DNA of 64,000 nucleotides from Allochromatium vinosum DSM 180 (GTDB lineage: Bacteria > Pseudomonadota > Gammaproteobacteria > Chromatiales > Chromatiaceae), in the NCBI RefSeq assembly GCF_000025485.1, contig NC_013851.1, forward strand, positions 1,403,154 to 1,467,153, given 5' to 3'. The notes beneath the pieces are model-generated. The model ran no database searches and was not told where the DNA came from. It worked only from the letters and a program-made list of their open reading frames with translations. Shown here piece after piece: positions 23,766 through 32,165 of the stretch. Both the position numbers and the translations under genes were made by a program. Positions within the stretch are counted from its first letter, which is position 1; each line of letters starts with the position of its first letter.

Positions 23766-24395
23766 ATGAACATCATTCCCTTTGGTCTCGGTAGTTTTAT
23801 CCGCTTCCTGATCGGGATCCTGCTGCTGCAAGGGGTCACGGTCCTCCTGATCTATACCGCGCTCCAGACTGACTGGATGACGACCTGGCCGCTGTTCGCT
23901 CTCCTGGGCGGATTCATCGCCGTGATGGTGGCGCTCTGGTTCAACACCATCGTCTCGGCCGACCGGCATCGCGTGGTCTCGCGGGTCAGCGAGCGTCATT
24001 CCAAGGAGCGCGAAAAGATTCGGGTGCGCGCCGAGCAGCAGCGCGTCAAGGCCACGCGCGAGGCGGCTAATCTGGCGGCCAAAGTCAAAAAGCGCGCCTC
24101 GGCGGGCGTGAGTCTCAAGACCGGCCTGGTCGTGGGCGGCACCTTTGGTGTCGGCGTAGCCATGATGCTGGCTCAGTTCATGACGCTGGGATTGGCCACT
24201 CTGGCCGCTGCCGGCGGCGGGGCGCTCGGCTATACGGTGCGGGCGCGTCAGGAGAAGGCGATCGCCGCCCGGCGACTCGCCGCCGAGGAGCGCGCCCTGC
24301 GGGTGATCGAGGTCGATGAGGAGATGCCTGTCTTGCCGCGCCGCAAGGCCAGGACCAGCCGAGACGATGGCGAATCACCGGTCGAATCGGTATAG
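23766..24395 (+). CDS. Small membrane protein with coiled-coil-like middle, unknown
   Basis: A 209-residue protein I do not recognise. Two N-terminal membrane helices (FLIGILLLQGVTVLLIYTAL about residues 14-34, FALLGGFIAVMVALWF about 44-60) are followed by a strongly basic, Arg/Lys/Glu/Ala-rich helix (RVSERHSKEREKIRVRAEQQ... about 74-112). A third hydrophobic, Gly-rich stretch comes at about 120-158, and the tail is charged. The layout suggests a membrane-anchored helical protein. It is convergent with the sugE-like gene, only 21 bases away. Confidence 0.7.
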   Translation: MNIIPFGLGSFIRFLIGILLLQGVTVLLIYTALQTDWMTTWPLFALLGGFIAVMVALWFNTIVSADRHRVVSRVSERHSKEREKIRVRAEQQRVKATREAANLAAKVKKRASAGVSLKTGLVVGGTFGVGVAMMLAQFMTLGLATLAAAGGGALGYTVRARQEKAIAARRLAAEERALRVIEVDEEMPVLPRRKARTSRDDGESPVESV

Positions 24396-24416
24396 CCGAG
24401 CATCACGGGCGACGGC

Positions 24417-24740
24417 TCAATCCGACACCAGTTTGAGTCCGAGAATGCCGATCACGATGACTCCGACAAAGAAGATGCGCGCAAGCGTGGCCGGCTCACC
24501 GAACAGCAGGATGCCGAGCACGAAGGTTCCGGCGGCGCCGATGCCGGTCCAGACGGCATAGGCCGTGCCGATGGGAATGGTCTTCTGGGCGATCAGGAGC
24601 AGGGCGCCGCTGGCGATCATGCAGAGCACGGCGAACAGGATCCAGCCCCAATGCAGGCCATCCTCGGTCAGGCCGAGTTTGAGTCCAACGGGCCAGCCCC
24701 ATTCAAAGAGGCCGGCGACGAACAGATAGACCCAGGCCAT
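24417..24740 (-). CDS. sugE: Small multidrug-resistance family transporter (SugE/Gdx-like)
   Basis: Four-helix SMR exporter of 107 residues acting as a dual-topology dimer in the inner membrane. The conserved membrane glutamate is in AGLFEWGWPVGLKLG (helix 1), and GTAYAVWTGIGAAGTFVLGILLFGE (helices 3-4) carries the family signature. The sequence looks like the SugE/Gdx subgroup, which exports guanidinium, rather than EmrE; this needs alignment. The start ATG overlaps the stop of the Cys-rich lipoprotein gene as TGATG. That close coupling leaves no room for a guanidine riboswitch directly upstream. Confidence 0.88.
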   Translation of the reverse strand: MAWVYLFVAGLFEWGWPVGLKLGLTEDGLHWGWILFAVLCMIASGALLLIAQKTIPIGTAYAVWTGIGAAGTFVLGILLFGEPATLARIFFVGVIVIGILGLKLVSD

Positions 24741-25153
24741 CAGGATTCGGCTCGATCCTTGGCGGGCGTCGGCGCGGGCGCGGGTGTGTCGGCACAGCGC
24801 GTCAGGCATTCTGCGTGCTGCACGCCGCAGAGACCCATATCCTCACCCAGGCAGGCCGTGGGCTTGGGGCAGAGCGGATTGGTCGTGGTATTGCAGGGCG
24901 TCGTGTCGTTCTGGAGACGTGTCGTCTGCTCCTGGCAGAGCTGCTCACGCAGTCGCTGCCGTTCCTCGCATTGCGTCCTGGCCATGTCGCAGTCGGTCGC
25001 GCAGGCGCTCTCCAGCGCGGTGCTCGTGGCCGGAGCGTCGTCCGATTTGGGCTTGAGCGGATTGAACTGACAGCCGGCCAGCAGAAGCAGGGCCGTGGTC
25101 AGCGCGATGATCGAGAATCCTTGGATGGTCGAGCGTTCGGGCCTGATTGGCAT
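24740..25153 (-). CDS. Cysteine-rich lipoprotein, unknown function
   Basis: A 137-residue predicted lipoprotein. The signal IIALTTALLLLAGC (lipobox LAGC at about residues 25-28) follows a basic N-terminus. The mature part holds ten further cysteines (ATDCDMARTQC, QLCQ, TPCN, PLCP, TACL, GLCG, AECLTRC), even in number and consistent with disulfides in the periplasm. The C-terminus is Pro/Ala-rich. A strong AGGAGG ribosome-binding site precedes the ATG at 25153. The open frame reaches 25309, but that part lacks the signal. Translationally coupled to the sugE-like transporter. Confidence 0.8.
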   Translation of the reverse strand: MPIRPERSTIQGFSIIALTTALLLLAGCQFNPLKPKSDDAPATSTALESACATDCDMARTQCEERQRLREQLCQEQTTRLQNDTTPCNTTTNPLCPKPTACLGEDMGLCGVQHAECLTRCADTPAPAPTPAKDRAES

Positions 25154-25211
25154 GGTGTGAATCCTCCTGGCAAACGAGCGCGCTACTCTATCACAGCTCG
25201 GTATCCAGCCA

Positions 25212-25397
25212 TCAGCGAACCGCCAGCACCAGCAGCACGACGAACACCACGACCGCCCCGAGCGGCAGGATGGCCGCTGCCCAGTCACCCTTTTGGGCCT
25301 TGGGACCATTCTCCTGCCAGTGCTTGTACACCGGCCACAGATAGAACAGCATCATCCCGAACAGAATGGCGGCGGTGATCTTCAGAAAGAGTTCCAT
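25212..25397 (-). CDS. Small two-helix membrane protein, unknown
   Basis: A 61-residue protein. Hydrophobic helices at about residues 5-23 (LKITAAILFGMMLFYLWPV) and 42-60 (AAILPLGAVVVFVVLLVLAV) flank a polar loop KHWQENGPKAQKGDW. ATG at 25397 with GAGGTG upstream. I do not recognise a family. It stands 58 bases upstream of the Cys-rich lipoprotein gene on the same strand and just downstream of the Bax1-I terminator. Confidence 0.7.
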   Translation of the reverse strand: MELFLKITAAILFGMMLFYLWPVYKHWQENGPKAQKGDWAAAILPLGAVVVFVVLLVLAVR

Positions 25398-25425
25398 GGG
25401 GCACCTCGTCGGTTGACTCGAAACG

Positions 25426-25448
25426 AAAACCCCGGCACGGGGCCGGGG
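25426..25448 (-). terminator. Rho-independent terminator of the Bax1-I gene
   Basis: On the minus strand CCCCGGC (7 bp) pairs with GCCGGGG around a 5-nt loop, followed by TTTT (the AAAA at 25426-25429 on plus). It lies about 40 bases past the stop of the Bax1-I family gene, in the correct orientation. The T run is short but this is the most canonical terminator in the window. Confidence 0.75.
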
Positions 25449-25485
25449 CTGCATGGAGGCGAAACGAATCGCGAACGCCGATGGA

Positions 25486-26157
25486 TCAGTCGTCGCCGCC
25501 CATGATGCCGAGGATCTGCAACAGGCTGACGAAGATGTTGAAGATGCTCAGATACAGGCCATAGGTGGCCAGGATGTAGTTGGTCTCCTCGCCACGCGCG
25601 ATCCGGCTGGTGTCGAACAGGATGAAGCCGCTCATCAGCAGGATGATGACCGAGGAGATGGCCAGCGACAGCGCCGGCATCTGCAGGAAGATGTTGGCGA
25701 TCACCGCAATCATCACCACCATCATGCCGGCGAAGATGAAGCCGCCCATGAAGCTGAAGTCACGCTTGCTGGAGAGCGCATAGCCCGACAGACCCAGGAA
25801 GATCGCCGCCGTGCCGCCGAAGGCCAGACCCACGGTCTGCGGACCGTGCGGCAGGGCCAGATACATGGTCAGGATGGCGCCGAGCCCGAAGCCGAGCAGA
25901 CCCGTGATCAGGAAGATGACGCCGATGCCGGCGGCCGAGTTGGCCGTGCGCGGCAGCACGAACATGCCCAGCACCATGGAGACGATGACGGCCGCCATGT
26001 AGACCCAGGAGGGCATGGCCAGCACGATCGAGAGCATGGCGGTCAGGGCGCTGAAGCCGAGCGTGGCCGACAGCAGCAGATAGGTGTTCTTGAGTACCTT
26101 GTTGGCCGCGACCGCCGAATCAGCGGTTTTGACGAAGGAAATACCCGGATTGGCCAT
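25486..26157 (-). CDS. Bax1-I / YbhL-YccA family inner-membrane protein
   Basis: A 223-residue protein with seven predicted membrane helices and the C-terminal pattern of the TMBIM/Bax inhibitor-1 family: SGFILFDTSRIARGEETNYILATYGLYLSIFNIFVSLLQILG, quoted here in two parts as SGFILFDTSRIARGEE and YILATYGLYLSIFNIF, including the conserved aspartate. Homologues YccA and YbhL interact with FtsH or act as calcium-leak channels. The first ~30 residues are soluble. ATG at 26157 has AGGAGTG upstream. Divergent from rraA across a 338-base gap. Confidence 0.92.
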   Translation of the reverse strand: MANPGISFVKTADSAVAANKVLKNTYLLLSATLGFSALTAMLSIVLAMPSWVYMAAVIVSMVLGMFVLPRTANSAAGIGVIFLITGLLGFGLGAILTMYLALPHGPQTVGLAFGGTAAIFLGLSGYALSSKRDFSFMGGFIFAGMMVVMIAVIANIFLQMPALSLAISSVIILLMSGFILFDTSRIARGEETNYILATYGLYLSIFNIFVSLLQILGIMGGDD

Positions 26158-26495
26158 GTCGAAATTCACTCCTGTCGTGTGAATGTAATGGTCGATGAAA
26201 AAGATTGCCGGTCCTGAGACACGGCGATGCGTTCGGAGTTCCTGAAGGATACCCGACCCGCGCATGGGTGCAAATCCTCGACTGCAGGTCGGCGCCGCCG
26301 CCAAACGCTGTCTTATGTGTCATCATCTGGGGCCGGCAGCGATCACTCTCAATCCTGTCACCGGCCATTGCCCGGGGTGCGATTCGACGGTTCAATACAC
26401 CCGACTGCACCGACTCCTCTTGCGTATCCGCTCCGGTTTGCAATGTTTGCTCCGAGACGCGCTTCGACGTGTGTCCAACCTTCAGCGAGCCTCCC
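26158..26495. other. 338-base divergent intergenic region
   Basis: Gap between the divergent Bax1-I and rraA genes. It must hold both promoters, but I could not identify -35/-10 pairs with confidence. Open frames cross it on both strands without a ribosome-binding site or recognisable protein. A stretch at about 26265-26300 contains GTGCAAATCC, superficially like a tRNA T arm, but no cloverleaf can be drawn. Confidence 0.5.
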
Positions 26496-26972
26496 ATGAC
26501 CTTCAAGACTGCCGACCTCTACGATCAATACGGTGACGATCTTCGGACCTGTGAGCCGATCTTCCGCGATTTCGGCGGAAAATCCCGGTTTCATGGCCCC
26601 ATCGTCACGGTCAAGTGCTTCGAGGACAATTCGTTCGTGAAATCCACGCTCGCCGAGCCGGGGGCGGGACGGGTGCTGGTGGTCGACGCGGGCGGCTCAC
26701 GCCGCTGTGCCATGCTCGGGGATCTGATCGCCGCGAGCGCAGTCGAGCAGGGCTGGGCGGGTGTGGTGCTCTTCGGCTGTGTGCGCGATACGGTCGAGAT
26801 CGGCCGGATGCCGCTCGGGATCAAGGCGCTCGCCAGCATTCCGCGCAAGAGCGAGCGGCGCGGCGAGGGTCAGCGCGACATTCCGGTGAGCTTTGCCGGC
26901 GTGCGCTTCGCGCCCGGCGATCACATTTACTGCGACGAGGACGGCATCCTGGTCGCCGATCGGGCGCTCTAA
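26496..26972 (+). CDS. rraA: RraA family protein (RNase E regulator / HMG aldolase fold)
   Basis: RraA binds RNase E and dampens its activity; close relatives are 4-hydroxy-4-methyl-2-oxoglutarate aldolases. The 158-residue product has GSRRCAMLGDLIAASAVEQG, quoted from the fold core, and CVRDTVEIGRMPLGIKALA with the conserved Arg-Asp. Length agrees with E. coli RraA (161). ATG at 26496 begins MTFKTADLYDQYGDD, the family start. The CYTH gene follows four bases after the stop and is probably co-transcribed. Sequence alone cannot fully separate regulator from aldolase. Confidence 0.9.
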   Translation: MTFKTADLYDQYGDDLRTCEPIFRDFGGKSRFHGPIVTVKCFEDNSFVKSTLAEPGAGRVLVVDAGGSRRCAMLGDLIAASAVEQGWAGVVLFGCVRDTVEIGRMPLGIKALASIPRKSERRGEGQRDIPVSFAGVRFAPGDHIYCDEDGILVADRAL

Positions 26973-26976
26973 CCCG

Positions 26977-27447
26977 ATGGCCATCGAGATCGAGCGCAAA
27001 TTCCTGGTCGTCGGCGATGGCTGGCGCGATCAGGTCGAGGACGAGATCCGGCTCGTGCAGGGCTATCTGACCGAGGATGCACGCACCACCGTGCGCGTGC
27101 GCATCCGTGGCGAGACGGCCTATCTGACCATCAAGGGCGCGACCCAGGGAATCAGCCGGCTCGAATTCGAGTATCCGATCCCGGTCGCCGACGCCGAGAC
27201 GCTGCTGCACGAACTGGCCGTCTCGCCACTGATCGAGAAGATCCGTTATCGCGTGCGTCATGGCGGCCATCTATGGGAGCTGGATGTCTTCGCCGGCGCC
27301 AATGCCGGTCTGGTGCTGGCCGAGCTGGAGCTGGAGACGGTCGACGAGGTGTTCGCTCGCCCCGACTGGCTCGGGTCGGAGGTCTCGGACGATCCGCGTT
27401 ACTTCAACGTCAATCTGGCTCAATGGCCGTACGGCAACTGGTCGTGA
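26977..27447 (+). CDS. CYTH-domain triphosphate tunnel protein
   Basis: Begins with the CYTH signature EIERKF (ExExK), then shows the alternating charged strands of a triphosphate tunnel: VRVRIRG, YLTIKG, EFEYPI, IRYRV, WELDVF, LAELELE. Members hydrolyse inorganic tripolyphosphate or thiamine triphosphate with a divalent metal; which substrate applies here cannot be told. 156 residues, the size of single-domain bacterial members. Start ATG at 26977, four bases after rraA. It is convergent with the HDOD gene of the phosphate island. Confidence 0.9.
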   Translation: MAIEIERKFLVVGDGWRDQVEDEIRLVQGYLTEDARTTVRVRIRGETAYLTIKGATQGISRLEFEYPIPVADAETLLHELAVSPLIEKIRYRVRHGGHLWELDVFAGANAGLVLAELELETVDEVFARPDWLGSEVSDDPRYFNVNLAQWPYGNWS

Positions 27448-27462
27448 AGGCCAGGGGCGCTC

Positions 27463-28311
27463 TCAGCCGGTCATGGTTGCCTCGATCGCGGCGATGTCGA
27501 CCGATTCGTCGAGCACCACCAGCGTCCCCCGCTCGCTGACCGGACCCGGGTCGACCTTCTCATAGGCCGGCAGACTCCGCATCTCGGGCAGATAGCGCGC
27601 CGGATCGTTCTCCAGCCGAAGTTCGTGCAGATTGACCAGCATCACCACATCGGCCAGATCGGCCCGGCCGCGATGCTCGCGCGACCAGACGTGGCGGCTG
27701 CGCGCCACTTCCTGCAATTCCGCGTCCAGCCCCCAGGAGTCCAGCAGCGTCAGGCTGATGGTGGCGCAGAAGGTCTCTTCCAGATCCTGGAGGATCTCGG
27801 GGTTGCTCAGGGCCTCGGGGTAGTTCTCCAGCCGCACATAGAGCAGCGGCATCCCGATCTGCTGCAACAGGCCGGCGAGCAGGGCGCGATCCGGACTGAT
27901 GCGCCGCACCTGTCCGGCCAGTACGGCGCAGAAGGCGGCGCGATGCGCGCTACGCTTCCAGTGGTCCGTCAGGAGTGCCTTGAGCTGCGGATCGCGCGCG
28001 CGGAACATGGCGCGCAGCGAATAGCCCAGACAGAGGTTGCGCGTCATCTCCATGCCGAACAGCGAGAGCGCGCGCTTGAGATCCTTGGTCGCGAGCCAGC
28101 CGCGATACATCGGACTGTTGGCCATCTGGATCAGATAGCCCGAGAGTCCGGCATCGGTCTTGATGATGCTCTCAATGCGCGCCAGGTCGCAGTCGGGATC
28201 CTGCATGGCGCGGCGGATGCGCAGCGCCGCGTCGGGCAGGTTCGGCAGGCTGGCCTTGCCGGCGATGATGTCGTGAGCGATCTTGGCGTAGATCCCGAAA
28301 CCCGTTTGCAT
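27463..28311 (-). CDS. HDOD-domain protein
   Basis: Residues about 15-210 match the HDOD fold, a signalling variant of HD hydrolases: LPNLPDAALRIRRAMQDPD, LARIESIIKTDAGLSGYLIQMANSP and LKRALSLFGMEMTRNLCLGYS, given in their key parts. HDOD proteins usually act as scaffolds in nucleotide-signalling or motility pathways and lack the HD metal site. The last 40 residues are extra and unrecognised. 282 residues; ATG at 28311. It sits 54 bases downstream of the NptA-type carrier gene, with a GGCCGG/CCGGCC hairpin in between (28349-28363), so co-transcription is possible. Confidence 0.88.
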   Translation of the reverse strand: MQTGFGIYAKIAHDIIAGKASLPNLPDAALRIRRAMQDPDCDLARIESIIKTDAGLSGYLIQMANSPMYRGWLATKDLKRALSLFGMEMTRNLCLGYSLRAMFRARDPQLKALLTDHWKRSAHRAAFCAVLAGQVRRISPDRALLAGLLQQIGMPLLYVRLENYPEALSNPEILQDLEETFCATISLTLLDSWGLDAELQEVARSRHVWSREHRGRADLADVVMLVNLHELRLENDPARYLPEMRSLPAYEKVDPGPVSERGTLVVLDESVDIAAIEATMTG

Positions 28312-28365
28312 CCGCGTGTCTCCGTGAGGCGCCTCGTCGTTGATGATAGGCCGGTCTCCGGCCGC

Positions 28366-30054
28366 TCAAGCATTGTCGGTCGCCGTGTCGGTCTCGACCG
28401 TCTTGGCCATGCGCTTGGCGAAATAATAGATGCGCTGGAGCTTTTCGATGATGTCGATCTCCAGCGTATAGGCCGGGATGCGCTTGGGTTCCTCGGCGAC
28501 CAGACGCCGGGCCTCGTGCGCGGCGGCCGAATCGGCGATGGCGCTGATCTCGCTCTTCATGGCCGTGACCGTGCGCGCGGCGATCTCGTTGTTCTGCGCC
28601 ACCGCTTGCAGGGCCGCGCCGAGCGCGCGGCTGACGGCGCGATGGAAGTTCAGCAGCACCTCGCGCGTCGGTTCGCTGACCGAGACGCCCTGGTCGATGC
28701 GCTCGCGTCCGAGGACGACGAGATTGGTCTCGATCAGATCGCCGATGTTCTCCAGATCGTTGGCGGCGGCGAGCAGCGACATCAGCTCGCGCGTCTGATG
28801 CTCGGTCAGGCTCTGGCGGCTGATCTTGCCGAGATAGCTGACGATCTCGGCATGGAGGCTGTCGACATCGTTGTCCATCAGCTCGATCTCGCGCAGTGTC
28901 TGGCGGTTGCCGCCGAGGATGGCCGGCATGATCGACTGCATCATCTCGCGCACGCTGTCGCCCATGTGCAGGATCTCCAGCCGCACCCGGTCGAGCGCTA
29001 GCGAGGGCGTGGTTAGCAGTTCCTCGTCGAGATAGCGTGGCCGGACGATGAAGGCGTCCTCGCTTGCCGGCTTGTCCGGCACCAGCCATTGGACAAGGCG
29101 CGCGAGCTGGCTGGTCAGCCCGATGAACAGCAGGGTGTTGGCAATGTTGAAGAGCGTATGCGCATTGGCGATCTGACGCGGCACCTCGGCGGCCAGCCGG
29201 GCCTGTCCCGTGAGATCCGGTCGCGTCGGCGAGATCAGCTGCACCCACTCGGCCAGATGGCCGATGAAGCCGAACCACACCAGGACGCCGGCGATGTTGA
29301 AGATCACATGCACCAGTGCCGCGCGCACCGCTTCGCGCGGCTTGCCGATCGAGGCGAGCATGGCGGTGACGCAGGTGCCGATGTTGGCCCCGAAGGCGAG
29401 CGCGATGCCGGTCTCCAGATCCATGAATCCCTGACTGGCCATCACGATGGCGATACCCATGGTAGCCGCCGAGGATTGTATCAAGCCGGTGAACAGCGCC
29501 GCGATCAGGATGGCGAGCACGGGATTGCGCAGGGTGGCCATGAAGTCGAGGAACGGCGCGTAATCGCGTAGCGGCGCCATGGCCTCGCTCATGAGCGTCA
29601 TGCCGAGGAAGACCAGCCCCAGCCCCATGATCATGCCGCCGTAGTGGCGTGCCGCCTCGCGCTTGACAGCCACCAGCAGCATGAAGCCGAATCCGATCAT
29701 CAACAGCGCCATGTTGTCGAGCTGGAAGGCGATCAGTTGGGCAGTGACGGTCGAGCCGATGTTGGCCCCCATGATGATGCCGACCGACTGTGACAGCGAC
29801 AGCAGTCCGGCGCTGATGAAGCCGACCACCAGCACCGTGGTGATCGAGGATGAGTTGATGACGGCGGTGACGAAGGCCCCGGTGAGCGCGCCCATGAAGC
29901 GGTTGGTGGTCAGGCGCGCCAGGATGTCCTTCATGCGCTCGCCGGCGGCGGCCTTGAGTGCGGTGGCCATCTGCTCCATGCCGTAGAGGAAGAGCGCCAG
30001 CCCGCCGAAGAGTCCGACGCTCATCGTCCACCAGTCGACCATCGACTCATCCAT
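28366..30054 (-). CDS. NptA-type Na+/Pi cotransporter with C-terminal PhoU-like domain
   Basis: Sodium-driven phosphate carrier related to SLC34. Two inverted repeats carry the family motifs VINSSSITTVLVVGF and LIQSSAATMGIAIVM (Q/N-S-S-S/A). About eight to ten membrane segments fill residues 8-320. The C-terminal part (about 355-555) is helical and PhoU-like (LEILHMGDSVREMMQSI, IELMDNDVDSLHAEIVSYLG). The ATG at 30054 overlaps the stop of the metallophosphatase gene by eight bases; an in-frame GTG at 30081 is an alternative. 562 residues. A different Pi transporter family (PiT) is encoded upstream in the same run. Confidence 0.9.
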   Translation of the reverse strand: MDESMVDWWTMSVGLFGGLALFLYGMEQMATALKAAAGERMKDILARLTTNRFMGALTGAFVTAVINSSSITTVLVVGFISAGLLSLSQSVGIIMGANIGSTVTAQLIAFQLDNMALLMIGFGFMLLVAVKREAARHYGGMIMGLGLVFLGMTLMSEAMAPLRDYAPFLDFMATLRNPVLAILIAALFTGLIQSSAATMGIAIVMASQGFMDLETGIALAFGANIGTCVTAMLASIGKPREAVRAALVHVIFNIAGVLVWFGFIGHLAEWVQLISPTRPDLTGQARLAAEVPRQIANAHTLFNIANTLLFIGLTSQLARLVQWLVPDKPASEDAFIVRPRYLDEELLTTPSLALDRVRLEILHMGDSVREMMQSIMPAILGGNRQTLREIELMDNDVDSLHAEIVSYLGKISRQSLTEHQTRELMSLLAAANDLENIGDLIETNLVVLGRERIDQGVSVSEPTREVLLNFHRAVSRALGAALQAVAQNNEIAARTVTAMKSEISAIADSAAAHEARRLVAEEPKRIPAYTLEIDIIEKLQRIYYFAKRMAKTVETDTATDNA

Positions 30055-31540
30055 AGGCGTCCTCGCTCGACTGGGCGGCACGCGCGCGCCGGTTGTAGAC
30101 GCTGAGCATGGGTTCGCTCGGATAGATCAGGGGCACCAAGCGTTTCTCCGGGCGGGTGATGACGCCGATCCAGTCAGGATGGGAGCCATAGACGATATGG
30201 TGGTTGGGGATGCCGCCGGCGTTCATCCAGCAGGTCTGGGTGTGACGTGGCGGGGTATGGCCGACGATGACCGGCGCCTCGCGCTTGACGCCGAGCCGCT
30301 TGCGCAGGCGTGCCAGATCACCGGGGCCATAGCCATAGCCGTTGGCGCGACCGGACTGGCGCAGCCGCACATGGGTGAGCTGATGGGCGAGCTTGGGATG
30401 GCGCTCGATGTCGACCAGCGCCTCCCAACTGAGCTTGCCGAGCGGCGGCCCGGCATGACAGGCCAGATAGCCCGAGGAGGCGGCGACATAGGGCAGACGA
30501 TCGTAGAAGGTTTGCATGGCGTCACGATAGCGCATTCCGCGCCCTTCGATCAGGGCCTGTTCCCACAGCACCCCCTGGGGGACGCCGGACTTGCTGAGTT
30601 CGTCGGAGAAACTGTCGTGATTGCCGCGCAGATAGAAGACGCGCTCGGGGAAGCGTCGCTTGAGCCGGAAGATCAGATCCATCATCAGCATCGAGTCGTC
30701 CATCTCAGCCTCCCGTCCGGGCGCGTCGGACTGGACCGCATCACCGAGCAGGATGAGCAGGGCGCTACCGTCGATGAGTGCATTGAGGAAGGCGCCCTGG
30801 GTCAGGATCACCAGCAGGTTGTCGAGTCGGGCGTGCAGGTCGCCGACGAAGATCGGACGCGGCCGGTCGGGCAGGGCCAGCAGCCCGCTGTTGCGACCCT
30901 GAGCGTTGGGGACACGATAAGGCTCGTCGCGCATCAGCGCATTGACCTCGTCGATCAGGGCGAGCGCGGCGGTGGTTTCCAGCGGCTCGATCGGCCCGCC
31001 GAGCACCTCGACCAGCCGGTCGAGCGCGCGCAGACGCTGTTGTGCCAGGCGTTCGACCCAGTCCTCGCGCGTGAGCGGTGCCAGACAGACTCCGGCCTGC
31101 TCGGACTTGTTCTTGAACGCCAGCCCCTTGGTCGAGAGTTTCAGGCGCAGATGCCGCTCGGCGACCGACTTGGGGTAGCGCAACAGTAGCCGCTGGAGCG
31201 GGTCGCCGCGCCCCAGGGTCAGGGTTTCGCCCTGATCGAGCCGCAGAAAGCCGCTGATGTCCTGGAAATAGCTGTCGGGATCGACCAGCAGATAGTCGCC
31301 GGAATACACCAGCGTGCCGTCTTCCTCGAAGCGCGGCTCCGGATAGAGATGCAGCGGATAGCCGTCCTCGCCGCCGAGCCGGATGCTCAGCGGCAGGGCC
31401 GGGGCCGGCACCCTGATCTTGTCCCCGCCCAGACGCAGGGCGTCCTTCAGATCCACGTCCTCGCAGGCATCCATGCCCTGGAGCAGCTCGCGGAAGCGTT
31501 TGAGGAGACTCTTACGGGCGAGTCGTTTGGGTTTCGCCAT
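30047..31540 (-). CDS. FHA-like domain fused to calcineurin-type metallophosphatase
   Basis: The C-terminal 280 residues are a metallophosphoesterase: VGDLHARLDN (GDxH), LILLGDAVQS, YLRGNHDSF (GNHD), LACHAGPP and IVGHTPPR supply the usual metal ligands, pointing to a Ser/Thr-phosphatase-like or diadenosine-polyphosphatase-like enzyme. The N-terminal part (about residues 85-160) reads LTLGRGDPLQRLLLRYPKSV then AERHLRLKLSTKGLAFKNKS, which has the GR...S/H...N layout of a phosphothreonine-binding FHA domain, though diverged. 497 residues. Its start lies inside the P-loop gene (29-base overlap) and its end overlaps the NptA gene. The substrate is unknown. Confidence 0.75.
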   Translation of the reverse strand: MAKPKRLARKSLLKRFRELLQGMDACEDVDLKDALRLGGDKIRVPAPALPLSIRLGGEDGYPLHLYPEPRFEEDGTLVYSGDYLLVDPDSYFQDISGFLRLDQGETLTLGRGDPLQRLLLRYPKSVAERHLRLKLSTKGLAFKNKSEQAGVCLAPLTREDWVERLAQQRLRALDRLVEVLGGPIEPLETTAALALIDEVNALMRDEPYRVPNAQGRNSGLLALPDRPRPIFVGDLHARLDNLLVILTQGAFLNALIDGSALLILLGDAVQSDAPGREAEMDDSMLMMDLIFRLKRRFPERVFYLRGNHDSFSDELSKSGVPQGVLWEQALIEGRGMRYRDAMQTFYDRLPYVAASSGYLACHAGPPLGKLSWEALVDIERHPKLAHQLTHVRLRQSGRANGYGYGPGDLARLRKRLGVKREAPVIVGHTPPRHTQTCWMNAGGIPNHHIVYGSHPDWIGVITRPEKRLVPLIYPSEPMLSVYNRRARAAQSSEDAYG

Positions 31541-32165
31541 GCTCGTGGATTCGCCGTGGTGGCCGGTCGGCCCGTTCGCGCAGATGGACGATCATACCCT
31601 GTCGCTGGAAATACAGCGCCACCTGGCTGTAGAGCATGACCTGGGCGCGAATCTGCTCCGGGTCGATGCTGGCGTCGATCGGATGCGTGCCCCAGCGCGC
31701 CCGCGCCCGGCGCAGCACGACGATGGTGTCGGGCGACGGCAGCAGGAACTCGAAATCCAGGCGTGCGCGCCAGTCGGTCGACCAGAGATGGCGCTTGGGC
31801 GGCGGCAGGCGGATGCGTGCCGGGTCCAGCTCCAGCGCGCGCCAGCGACGCAGCCATTGCGGATCGAACAGCGCCAGCGCGCGCGGTTCGCCGACGAAGG
31901 GCAGCCCGAAATGGACCTCGCGCGGACGCAGCGCCAGCGACCGGGCGCGCCACCAGCCGTCACGGGTCAGATCGACATAGCCTTCCTCGGGCCAGCCGCC
32001 GAGCCGCCGGATGAGCGTCGACTTGCCCGACCCCGGCGGACCCGTCACCAGGATCTGGCCGAAACGCACGCCGCGCGCCAGGGACACGCTGCGGGTCTCG
32101 ACCAGATCCGTGACCGGCTCGCTCGCGACGAAGGGATAGTCGGCGTGCGTCGGACGTTCGTTCAA
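31512..32165 (-). CDS. P-loop NTP-binding protein, unknown function
   Basis: A 217-residue protein with a Walker A motif TGPPGSGKST at about residues 43-52, after an N-terminal strand RFGQILVT. Beyond the P-loop are Arg/Trp-rich segments (DLTRDGWWRARSLALRPREV, IVVLRRARARWG) not typical of a named kinase. The TTG start at 32165 overlaps the PiT stop by four bases (TTGA), which is the argument for it. The end overlaps the metallophosphatase gene by 29 bases. Pairing of a P-loop protein with a phosphatase suggests opposing activities on one substrate, which is inference only. Confidence 0.7.
   Translation of the reverse strand: MNERPTHADYPFVASEPVTDLVETRSVSLARGVRFGQILVTGPPGSGKSTLIRRLGGWPEEGYVDLTRDGWWRARSLALRPREVHFGLPFVGEPRALALFDPQWLRRWRALELDPARIRLPPPKRHLWSTDWRARLDFEFLLPSPDTIVVLRRARARWGTHPIDASIDPEQIRAQVMLYSQVALYFQRQGMIVHLRERADRPPRRIHEHGETQTTRP

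Noticed and set aside
24741-25211. Guanidine riboswitch for the sugE-like gene
   Set aside because: The gene start overlaps the upstream coding sequence and I see no ACGR-type riboswitch core before the lipoprotein gene.
26260-26305. tRNA-like T-arm sequence (GTGCAAATCC)
   Set aside because: No acceptor stem, D arm or anticodon arm can be drawn around it.
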